NCBI RefSeq assembly: GCF_019443745.1
Contig: NZ_CP050948.1
Span: forward strand, 4,716,001-4,780,000
Reading direction: 5' to 3'
Source of the DNA: Iamia sp. SCSIO 61187
GTDB lineage: Bacteria; Actinomycetota; Acidimicrobiia; Acidimicrobiales; Iamiaceae
Length of the DNA stretch: 64,000 nucleotides
Part shown: positions 37,292-44,457 of the stretch, in pieces
Numbering within the stretch: position 1 is the stretch's first letter
How the letters are laid out: each line of letters begins with the position of its first letter
Position numbers and translations under genes: made by a program
The notes under the pieces: generated by a model
What the model saw: the letters and a program-made list of their open reading frames with translations, nothing else
Database searches by the model: none
What the model was told of the DNA's origin: nothing

Positions 37292-38110
37292 ATGATCATC
37301 GACGCCTGGGCCCAGCAGCCCAACCCCACGTTCGCGGCGCAGCCCTGGCTGGCCACCCTCCTCCGCTGGACGGGCCAGGAGGACGGGATCTCCACCTCCG
37401 ACGAGGACACCCTCGGGGCCATGGACCGGGCCGGGGTCGACCTGGCCCTGATGGCGGCGTGGTGCGGCCCGCAGGGGATGCTCGTCGACAACGACGAGGT
37501 GGCCGCCCTCGTCGCCCGCCACCCCGACCGCCTCCGCGGCGTCGCCACCGCCGACCTCCGCGACCCGGTGGCCGCCGTGCGCGAGGTCCGCCGGGCCGTC
37601 ACCGAGCTCGGCTTCGTGGCCGTGCGGGTGGTCCCGTGGCTCTGGGACCTGCCGCCGAACGACCGCCGCTACTACCCGCTGTACGTGGCCTGCGTGGAGC
37701 TGGGGGTCCCGCTCTGCACCCAGATCGGCCACACCGGGCCGCTGTGCCGCTCGGAGCCCGGCCGGCCCATCCCCTACCTCGACGACGTCCTGCTCGACCT
37801 CCCCGAGCTCGTCGTCGTCGGCGGGCACGTCGGCTACCCGTGGATCGACGAGGTGCTCTCGCTGGCCACCAAGTACCCCAACCTCTACGTCGACACGTCG
37901 GCCTACGTCGTCCACCGGCTGCCGGCCCCGCTCGTCGACTACATGCGGGGCCGGGGCCGCGACCGGGTCCTGTTCGGCACCAACTGGCCCATGCTCAGCC
38001 CGTCGCGCGCCCTGGCCCGCCTCGACGACCTCGGCCTCGACGACGAGGCCCGGGCCCTGTTCCTCGGCGGGAACGCCGAGCGGGTGTTCGGGCTCGCCGC
38101 GGCGGCCTGA
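37292..38110 (+). CDS. Amidohydrolase-family protein (amidohydrolase 2)
   Basis: 272 residues. TIM-barrel of the ACMSD/amidohydrolase-2 type: MIIDAWAQ in place of the common DxHxH start, MDRAGVDLALMAA, GVATADLRDPVAAVREV, LGVPLCTQIGHTG, VVVGGHVGYPW, NLYVDTSAY and VLFGTNWPML, with the late Asp replaced by Asn (GTNWP instead of GSDWP). Several usual metal ligands are therefore altered. It may be a lactonase or decarboxylase relative; the substrate is unknown. Confidence 0.75.
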   Translation: MIIDAWAQQPNPTFAAQPWLATLLRWTGQEDGISTSDEDTLGAMDRAGVDLALMAAWCGPQGMLVDNDEVAALVARHPDRLRGVATADLRDPVAAVREVRRAVTELGFVAVRVVPWLWDLPPNDRRYYPLYVACVELGVPLCTQIGHTGPLCRSEPGRPIPYLDDVLLDLPELVVVGGHVGYPWIDEVLSLATKYPNLYVDTSAYVVHRLPAPLVDYMRGRGRDRVLFGTNWPMLSPSRALARLDDLGLDDEARALFLGGNAERVFGLAAAA

Positions 38111-38166
38111 CGGGTCTCGTCGACGCGGCGGCGGCCTGACCGGCGTCCAACGGCGCGCCCGGGCTC

Positions 38167-40260
38167 TCAGCGGCGCGCCAGGGCGAGGGGGAGCACGGGC
38201 CCGGTGCCCGCGCCGCGCAGGAGGTCGGCGACGACGGTCATCGTCCACCCCGAGTCCCAGACGTCGTCGATGACCAGCACCGGGCCGGTCCGGACGTCGA
38301 CGCCGGGCAGGGCGGAGCCCTCGACACCGAAGGCGCCCCACACGTTGGTGAGCTTGTGGGCGGCGTTGTGCTGCTCGCCCTGCGGTGGGCCGGGGCGGAG
38401 CCGGACCACGGCCCCGGCGACGGGGAGCTTCCCCAGCTCGCCGATGCGGTGGGCCACGGCGGCGAGGAGCGCCTCCCGCCGGGGGCGGGACGACGGGATC
38501 CACGTCACCCAGGTGGGCCGCTGCTCCCACGGCCAGCGCTTGAGGGTGCGGGCGATGCCCAGGACCATCTCGTCGTCGACCTCGCCCGACGCCAGGGCGC
38601 GCTGCACCACCGGCCACCACCCGGCGTCGTCGACGCGGGCGAGGGCCCGGCCCTCCTCGGCCCGGCGGTCGGCCTTGACGTTGCCCCGGGGCTCGGCCAG
38701 CCCGCGAGCCCACTGCTTGCGGGGCTCGATCGGGATGTCGACGCCCCGCAGCAGCTCGGTGGCCCGGCGCACCACCGCCGGGTCGAGGGCGACCGGGTCG
38801 CCGCCGCCGGTGCACACCGCGCACCGCCCGCACGGGCCCTCCGCCGCCACCAGGGGGTCGTCGAGGGCGTCGCGGAGGAAGGCCATGTGGCAGCGCTCGC
38901 CCCGGGCGTAGGCGAGCATGGCGTCGGCCTCGTCGTCGCGCGCCTGGCGGACGCGCTCGACCCGCTCGCGGTCGTAGGTCCACGGCCGGTCGGTGCGGAC
39001 CCAGCCGCGGCCCTCGCGGGCGACGGCGCCGTCGACGTCGAGGATCTTGAGCAGCGTCTCGAGCCGGCCCCGGCGCAGGTCGACCTCGCGCTCGAGCTCC
39101 ATCAGCCCGAGGGGCTCGCCCCCGGCCGCCTCGAAGGCGTCGAGCACCCGTCGGCACAGGTCCTCGGGCGGCAGCCCGACGCCGGCGAACCAGGACCAGA
39201 TGGCCTGGTCCTCCTCGCCCGGCAGGAGCCAGGCCTCGGCGTAGGGCACGGCCCGCCCGGCCCGTCCGACCTGCTGGTAGTAGGCGATGGGCGACGGCGG
39301 GGCGCCGAGGTGGAACACGAACGACACGTCGGGCTTGTCGACCCCCATCCCCAGGGCGGAGGTGGCGACGAGCGCCTTGAGCCCGTTGCCCTTGAAGTCG
39401 TCCTCGAGCCGCAGGCGGTCGTCGGGGTGGGTGTCGGAGGAGTAGGCGTGGGCGTCGAGGCCCTCGGACCGGAGGAAGTCGGCCACCAGGGCGGTCTGGG
39501 CGACGGTGAGGCAGTAGACGATGCCGGTGCCCTCGACGGCGGCGACGCGCTGGGCGATCCAGGCCAGCCGGTGGGCCATCGACGGCAGGGCCGCCACCCC
39601 GAGGTGCAGTGACTCGCGGTCGAGGGTCCCCCGCATGGTCACCACGTCGGCCCCGAGCTGCTCGGCCACGTCGGCGCAGACCCGCTCGTTGGCCGTCGCC
39701 GTGGTGGCCAGCACCGGGGTGCCGGGCGACAGCGAGGCGATGGCGTCGCGGATGCGCCGGTAGTCGGGGCGGAAGTCGTGGCCCCAGTCGCTGATGCAGT
39801 GGGCCTCGTCGACCACGAGGAGGCCGAGCCCGGCGCTGAGGCGGGGCAGGACACGGCGCACGAAGCCGGGGTTGTTGAGCCGCTCCGGGCTGATGCACAG
39901 CAGGTCGAGCTCGCCCCCGGCGATCTGCTCCTCGATGGCATCCCAGTCGTCGAGGTTGGTGGAGTTGATGGTGGCTGAGCGGACCCCGAGCCGCTCGGCC
40001 GCCGCCACCTGGTCGCGCATCAGCGCCAGCAGGGGCGACACCACGAGGGTGGGGCCGGCGCCGGCGTCGCGCCGCAGCCGGGTGGCGATGAAGTAGATGG
40101 CCGACTTCCCGAAGCCGGTGCGCTGGACGACGAGGGCGCGGCCGCCGTCGGTGGTGACCGCCTCGATCGCCGCGGCCTGCTCGGGGCGGAGCACGGCCTC
40201 GGGGCCGGCCAGCCGCTCGAGGAGCTCCTGGGCCCGGTCGGGGGCGGCGGTCGTCGTCAT
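38167..40260 (-). CDS. RecQ-family DNA helicase fused to a phosphoribosyltransferase-like domain
   Basis: 697 residues. Helicase core: LRPEQAAAIEAVTTDGGRAL, RTGFGKSAIYF (Walker A variant), VVSPLLALMRDQV, VVDEAHCISDWGHDFRPDYR, LATTATANERVC, VATSALGMGVDKPDVSFVFH and YYQQVGRAGR. Zinc-binding cysteines occur in GERCHMAFL and CGRCAVC. The C-terminal 150 residues lack HRDC and end in VLVIDDVWDSGWTMTVVADL, the PRPP-loop motif of type I phosphoribosyltransferases. The role of this fused domain is unknown. Confidence 0.88.
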   Translation of the reverse strand: MTTTAAPDRAQELLERLAGPEAVLRPEQAAAIEAVTTDGGRALVVQRTGFGKSAIYFIATRLRRDAGAGPTLVVSPLLALMRDQVAAAERLGVRSATINSTNLDDWDAIEEQIAGGELDLLCISPERLNNPGFVRRVLPRLSAGLGLLVVDEAHCISDWGHDFRPDYRRIRDAIASLSPGTPVLATTATANERVCADVAEQLGADVVTMRGTLDRESLHLGVAALPSMAHRLAWIAQRVAAVEGTGIVYCLTVAQTALVADFLRSEGLDAHAYSSDTHPDDRLRLEDDFKGNGLKALVATSALGMGVDKPDVSFVFHLGAPPSPIAYYQQVGRAGRAVPYAEAWLLPGEEDQAIWSWFAGVGLPPEDLCRRVLDAFEAAGGEPLGLMELEREVDLRRGRLETLLKILDVDGAVAREGRGWVRTDRPWTYDRERVERVRQARDDEADAMLAYARGERCHMAFLRDALDDPLVAAEGPCGRCAVCTGGGDPVALDPAVVRRATELLRGVDIPIEPRKQWARGLAEPRGNVKADRRAEEGRALARVDDAGWWPVVQRALASGEVDDEMVLGIARTLKRWPWEQRPTWVTWIPSSRPRREALLAAVAHRIGELGKLPVAGAVVRLRPGPPQGEQHNAAHKLTNVWGAFGVEGSALPGVDVRTGPVLVIDDVWDSGWTMTVVADLLRGAGTGPVLPLALARR

Positions 40261-40343
40261 CCCCCCATCATGGCCACCCCCCGCGACACCGCCGCGGCCG
40301 GGGTTAGCGTGCCCCGTCCACCGATCGACCCTGGGGGGTCCCC

Positions 40344-40508
40344 ATGTACCGGTACGAGTACCACGCCGAGGTCAACAAGGGCAGCATCAACATGCGCTCG
40401 CTCACCGGCGACCTGAACAAGAAGGGCGCCGACGGCTGGCGCCTGGCCCACGTGTACTCCCAGGACGGCAACACCATCCTCATCTTCGAGCGCGCCGTCT
40501 CCGCCTAG
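40344..40508 (+). CDS. Small DUF4177-like protein
   Basis: 54 residues from ATG 40344, preceded by GGGGGG as ribosome site and TAGCGT about 32 bases upstream. The sequence, with GADGWRLAHVYSQDGNTILI and FER near the end, has the typical DUF4177 layout: an N-terminal strand YRYEYHAEV, a helix LTGDLNKKGADGW and two C-terminal strands. Function unknown. Confidence 0.75.
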   Translation: MYRYEYHAEVNKGSINMRSLTGDLNKKGADGWRLAHVYSQDGNTILIFERAVSA

Positions 40509-40535
40509 GGAGCGCCGTCGCCCGCCTGGGGCGGC

Positions 40536-41189
40536 TCACGGTGGCGACCAGTCCTCGGGGCGGGTCCAGACGAGCGAGTACCGGAACAGGGCGTGACGTC
40601 GGTAGCGCACGCCGGGGAGCAGCAGGGTCGCGACCCGCAGCACCTCGGTGTAGGAGTCGCGCCCGTCGGCGGTGGGCGCCCGCACCTCCCACAGCCCGCG
40701 GCGGCGACGGAGGACCCGCGTCGCCACCGCGCCCACGGCGTCGTGGGCCAGGTCGAACCCGGAGCGGGATCGGGCCAGGCCCACCACGCCGAGGGTGCCC
40801 CCGGGGGCGACCAGGGAGGCGAGGCGGGCCAACCCGGGTCGGAGCCCGAGGTGGTGGACCACGGCGACGGCGAGCACGGCGTCGAACGATGCGGGTGCCA
40901 GGTCCGCGGTTATGACGTCGGCCCGGAGGACCTCGACGTGCTCGCGCCCGGCCACCAGCGCCCGGGTCCGCTCGACGCTCGCGGCGTCGACGTCGACGGC
41001 CACCACCTCGGCCGCCCGGTCGGCCAGTGCCCAGGTCAGCACCCCGTCGCCGCAGCCGACGTCGAGAGCCCGCCCGCAGGGGTCGGGCAGGGCATCGAGC
41101 AGGAGCGGGTGCCGGTGGATGTTGTGGTTCCACCGCTCCTCGACGGGCGTGTCGGCGGCGGCCTCCCACGACTGGCCGGAGCGGCTCAC
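40536..41189 (-). CDS. Class I SAM-dependent methyltransferase
   Basis: 217 residues from GTG 41189, whose first bases overlap the stop of the VOC gene (GTGA). Motif I ALDVGCGDGVLTWALAD, EVVAVDVDAASVERTRAL, motif II-like FDAVLAVAVVHHLGLRPGL, and motif III LVAPGGTLGVVGLAR. The C-terminus WTRPEDWSPP is like that of small-molecule methyltransferases. The substrate is unknown. A longer in-frame open region upstream is antisense noise over the VOC gene. Confidence 0.83.
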   Translation of the reverse strand: MSRSGQSWEAAADTPVEERWNHNIHRHPLLLDALPDPCGRALDVGCGDGVLTWALADRAAEVVAVDVDAASVERTRALVAGREHVEVLRADVITADLAPASFDAVLAVAVVHHLGLRPGLARLASLVAPGGTLGVVGLARSRSGFDLAHDAVGAVATRVLRRRRGLWEVRAPTADGRDSYTEVLRVATLLLPGVRYRRHALFRYSLVWTRPEDWSPP

Positions 41190-41581
41190 CCGGACGCGGC
41201 CTCGGGCGCCACCAGCTCGACCTCGAAGCCGTCGGCGTCCTCGATGTAGGCGGTGGTGGACCCCGACGGGAGCGGGTGGCGGTCGCCCTCGAGCGAGGTC
41301 CACCCGTGGCCGGGGGCGGCGGCCACGAGGGCCTCCAGGCTGGCGGCGTCGTCGACGTGGAAGGCCACGTGGTTCATCCCCGGGCGCAGCCGCGAGTGCA
41401 GCATCCCCGGCACCATGTCGGGCGACTGCTCGATGACGATCCCGGTCCCGTGCTTGCGCCACACCCGGCCGTGGACCCAGGTCCGGGTGAGGACGAACCC
41501 GAGCTCGTCGAGCAGCCAGCCCCACGAGCGCTCGGCCCGTCCCAGGTCGGGGACCCAGATCTGCAGGTGGTGGATGGCCAC
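41186..41581 (-). CDS. VOC (glyoxalase/bleomycin resistance) superfamily protein
   Basis: 131 residues from GTG 41581, six bases after TACCCT (41588-41593). Two beta-alpha-beta-beta-beta units: IHHLQIWVPDLGRAERSWGW and MNHVAFHVDDAASLEAL, with metal-ligand-type His (H4/H5, H86) and Glu in FEVELVAPE. Coupled to the methyltransferase by GTGA. Substrate unknown. Confidence 0.82.
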   Translation of the reverse strand: MAIHHLQIWVPDLGRAERSWGWLLDELGFVLTRTWVHGRVWRKHGTGIVIEQSPDMVPGMLHSRLRPGMNHVAFHVDDAASLEALVAAAPGHGWTSLEGDRHPLPSGSTTAYIEDADGFEVELVAPEAASG

Positions 41582-41618
41582 GGGCGCAGGGTACGGGGTG
41601 GCGGTCGCCGCCCCCCGG

Positions 41619-42731
41619 TCAGGCCGGCTCGGCCGGCGGCGCCGGCCCCTCTCCTGCCGTCTCCTTCGGATGGTCGGCGGCGCGGGCGTCGCGCACGGCG
41701 ATGACCGAGCTGACGACGGTGGCGGTCAGCGGGACGGCCAGCACCGTCCCCACGAACCCGAACAGGGCCGTGCCGGCGGTGATCGCCACCAGGATCGTGG
41801 CCGGGTGGAGCTCCAGCGACTTGCCGTAGATCCACGGCGCCAGCAGGTCGTTGTCGAGCTGCTGCACCAGGACGGCCACGACGGCGACGATCAGGGCGGG
41901 CACCAGGCCCCCGGCGGCCAGCGTCACGAGGACGGCGATCACCCCGGCCACGGTGGCACCCACGATGGGCACGAAGGCGGCGGCGAAGGTGAGGATCATC
42001 ACCGGGATGACCAGGCCGGAGCCGACGATGGCCATGGTGGCTCCGATCACCACGGCCTCGACCAGGCCGAGCAGGCCGGCGCCGCGCAGGTAGCCACCGA
42101 GGGCGTCCCACGACGCCTGGGCCACGGCGCGCACCGACGTCCGCTTGTCCTCGGGTGTCTTCTCGTCCATCCAGGCGACGAAGCGGGGCCCGTCCTTGAG
42201 GGCGAAGAAGGTGAGGATCAGGGCGAGGAGCAGCCCGGCCAGCCCGGCCACGGCCGCCCTCGCCCCCCGGGTGACCTCCTCCTCGGAGCTCGCGAGGGCC
42301 TCGCGGCCGCGGTCCACGATCTCCTCCTCGGCCTCCTCGACCTCCTGGCGGGTCACGTCGAACGGGCTGTCCTCGACGATCCAGTCCTCGATCTCGCTGA
42401 TCCCGTCGTCCACGGTGGGCCCCAGGTCGCTGAACTCCTCGACCATGGGCGGGGCGATGACGGCGACGATCCCGGCGACGACGAGGAGGGCCCCGACCAT
42501 CGTGGAGGCGGCAGCCGGCGCCGGCCGCCAGCCCCGACCCCGCAGCCAGCCGGCGGGGATGCTCAGCGCACGGGTGGCGAAGAGGGCGACGCCCAGCGGG
42601 AACAGGGCGAGGCCCAGGCGGCCGAGCACGACCAGCACCATCCACGTGGCCACGCCGACCACGACGAAGCAGGCGGCGTAGGCCGTCCCGCGCAGGACCG
42701 TCGGGTGGGGGGACCAGTCGGGAGCTCGCAC
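41619..42731 (-). CDS. AI-2E family transporter (PerM-like membrane protein)
   Basis: 370 residues from GTG 42731. About eight membrane helices; family landmarks are GLLLALILTFFALKDGPRFV in the middle, LLGLVEAVVIGATMAIVGSG, PIVGATVAGVIAVLVTLAAGG, VVAVLVQQLDNDLLAPWIYG and LFGFVGTVLAVPLTATV. A long acidic loop lies between helices 3 and 4. Proposed roles include Na/H antiport and autoinducer export; none is proven here. Confidence 0.85.
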   Translation of the reverse strand: MRAPDWSPHPTVLRGTAYAACFVVVGVATWMVLVVLGRLGLALFPLGVALFATRALSIPAGWLRGRGWRPAPAAASTMVGALLVVAGIVAVIAPPMVEEFSDLGPTVDDGISEIEDWIVEDSPFDVTRQEVEEAEEEIVDRGREALASSEEEVTRGARAAVAGLAGLLLALILTFFALKDGPRFVAWMDEKTPEDKRTSVRAVAQASWDALGGYLRGAGLLGLVEAVVIGATMAIVGSGLVIPVMILTFAAAFVPIVGATVAGVIAVLVTLAAGGLVPALIVAVVAVLVQQLDNDLLAPWIYGKSLELHPATILVAITAGTALFGFVGTVLAVPLTATVVSSVIAVRDARAADHPKETAGEGPAPPAEPA

Positions 42732-42769
42732 CGGCCCCCCCTACCCCGATCCCCCGCGCGGACCCAGCC

Positions 42770-42798
42770 GGACGCGACGTGCCTGGCACGTCGCGTCC
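42770..42798. repeat. Perfect palindrome, GTGCC-T-GGCAC family (copy P4)
   Basis: Same 14-base arms as P2 (GGACGCGACGTGCC) with T at the centre, between the end of the EamA gene and the start of the AI-2E transporter gene, both on the minus strand. Confidence 0.8.
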
Positions 42799-42811
42799 GC
42801 GAGGGCAGGGA

Positions 42812-43660
42812 TCAGACGGCGACGAGGGTGGCGGCGACGGCGGCCACGGCCAGCCCGGCGACCTGGGTGCGGTGCATGCGCTCGTCGAGGACGGTCTGGG
42901 CCAGCAGCACGGTGGTCGCCGGGTACAGGCCGGTCACGGCGGAGACCACGGCGAGCAGGCCGTGCCGCAGGGCGACGAGGTAGAGCACGTTGGCGGCCAT
43001 GTCGAGCACGCCGCTGGCGATGATCGTCGTCCAGCCCCGGCCGGCGAGGGCGTCGCGGACGCCGCCCCCACGGGTCACGAGGAGCACGGCCAGGAAGGGG
43101 ACCGACGCCAGCCGGGCACCGAGCAGCGGGTAGAGCCCGGCGTCGTCACCGGTGCCGTGCAGGCAGACGAAGAAGAGCCCGAAGAGGGCGCCGGCGGCGA
43201 GGGCCGTGGCTGCCACCCGGAGGACGGCGCCGTCGAGCGGGGCGGCCCGCCCGCTGCCCTCGCGGGTGATGAGGAAGACGGCGACCAGGGCCACGGCGAT
43301 GCCGACGAGGGCGGAGGGGCCGGGCCGCTCGCCCTGGATCACCCCGGCCAGGATGGGCACGACCGAGGCGGTGAGGGCGGCGACCGGGGCGACCACGCTC
43401 ATGGGGCCCTGGGCCAGCGACCGGAACAGCAGGACCACGCCGCTCGACCCGAACAGGCCTCCGAGGGCGCCGAGGGCCAGGTCTCGCGGGGCCACCGTGG
43501 CCGGGCCGAGCATCGGCAGCACGGTGACGAGGGCGACCAGCCCGGCGAGCTGCGACAGCAGGGCGACGGCCAGGGCGGCGCGCCGGCGCGACGCCAGCCC
43601 GCCCAGGAAGTCGGCGGACCCGAACACGACGGCGGCGCCCAGGGCGAGCATGACGGACAC
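42812..43660 (-). CDS. EamA/DMT-superfamily transporter
   Basis: 282 residues from GTG 43660, eight bases after AGGAGGG. Ten hydrophobic helices in two EamA repeats: MLALGAAVVFGSADFLGGLA and VAATALAAGALFGLFFVC. ALTASVVPILAGVIQGERPG and LYPATTVLLAQTVLDERMHR end the two halves with the usual PxxA/E-R pattern. It exports small metabolites. Divergent from the XRE-cupin regulator gene, with a 10-bp inverted repeat between them. Confidence 0.83.
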   Translation of the reverse strand: MSVMLALGAAVVFGSADFLGGLASRRRAALAVALLSQLAGLVALVTVLPMLGPATVAPRDLALGALGGLFGSSGVVLLFRSLAQGPMSVVAPVAALTASVVPILAGVIQGERPGPSALVGIAVALVAVFLITREGSGRAAPLDGAVLRVAATALAAGALFGLFFVCLHGTGDDAGLYPLLGARLASVPFLAVLLVTRGGGVRDALAGRGWTTIIASGVLDMAANVLYLVALRHGLLAVVSAVTGLYPATTVLLAQTVLDERMHRTQVAGLAVAAVAATLVAV

Positions 43661-43695
43661 GGACGACCCTCCTGGATCACTGCGTTGGACCGGTC

Positions 43696-43729
43696 GGTGC
43701 AGTGTAGTGATGGACTCCCACACTGCACC
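43696..43729. promoter_or_regulatory. Candidate operator: GGTGCAGTGT inverted repeat between EamA and XRE-cupin genes
   Basis: GGTGCAGTGT at 43696-43705 and ACACTGCACC at 43720-43729, a perfect 10-bp inverted repeat with a 14-base spacer. A half-site (ATCACTGC) lies nearer the EamA gene. Placed 36-51 bases from both starts, it is a natural binding site for the divergently encoded regulator. Confidence 0.7.
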
Positions 43730-43779
43730 AGAGGTTTCACCCAAGTGGTCCGAGGTGTCGGTGGCGGTAGCCTGCGGGG

Positions 43780-44379
43780 GTGCCCGAGCCCGACGTCGTG
43801 GCGGCCGCCATCGCCCGCAACACGCGGAAGCTGCGCGCCGAGCGGCAGTGGTCGCTCGAGCGCCTGGCCGAGCGGTCCGGCGTGAGCAAGGGGATGCTCG
43901 TGCAGATCGAGCAGGCCCGCACCAACCCGAGCATGGGGACGCTGTGCCGCGTGGCCGACGCCTACGGGGTGACCCTCGCCCAGCTGGTCGAGCTGTCCGA
44001 CACCGCGTCGGTCCGGGTCGTCGAGGCCGACGAGGTCATCCGCCTGTGGTCCGGCGAGGAGGGCTCGGCCGGGGACCTCCTGGTCGGGGTCGACCGGCGG
44101 GAGCACGTGGAGCTGTGGCGCTGGACGCTCGCCCCCGGCGATCGCCACGACTCCGAGGGCCACATGGAGGGCACCCGCGAGATGATGGCGGTGCTGTCGG
44201 GCACGCTCACCCTCGACGTCGCCGACCAGACCTACACCGTCCGCAGCGGGGCCGCCGTCCTCTTCGACGGCCACCGCGACCACGTCTACCGCAACGCCCA
44301 CAAGCGCCCGCTCGACGCCGTGCTCGTCGTCATCCAGCCGACGACCGGCGACCCCGCCCTCCCCAGCCACCCGGGGTAG
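43780..44379 (+). CDS. XRE-family regulator with C-terminal cupin domain
   Basis: 199 residues from GTG 43780, six bases after TAGCCT (43768-43773). HTH at 8-65 (NTRKLRAERQWSLERLAERS, VSKGMLVQIEQARTNPSMGT) and a cupin-2 barrel at 105-190 (WTLAPGDRHDSEGHMEGTRE, MMAVLSGTLTLDVADQTYTV, GAAVLFDGHRDHVYRNA). Such proteins sense small ligands and often control an adjacent transporter or catabolic gene. Here the divergent EamA exporter is the obvious target. Confidence 0.9.
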   Translation: MPEPDVVAAAIARNTRKLRAERQWSLERLAERSGVSKGMLVQIEQARTNPSMGTLCRVADAYGVTLAQLVELSDTASVRVVEADEVIRLWSGEEGSAGDLLVGVDRREHVELWRWTLAPGDRHDSEGHMEGTREMMAVLSGTLTLDVADQTYTVRSGAAVLFDGHRDHVYRNAHKRPLDAVLVVIQPTTGDPALPSHPG

Positions 44380-44457
44380 GCCGGCCGCTCCTGCGGCGGG
44401 ATCCGCTCCTGTCGCCGCGACGGGCGGTCTCGTCCCAGGGGCTACCGCACAGGCGCG

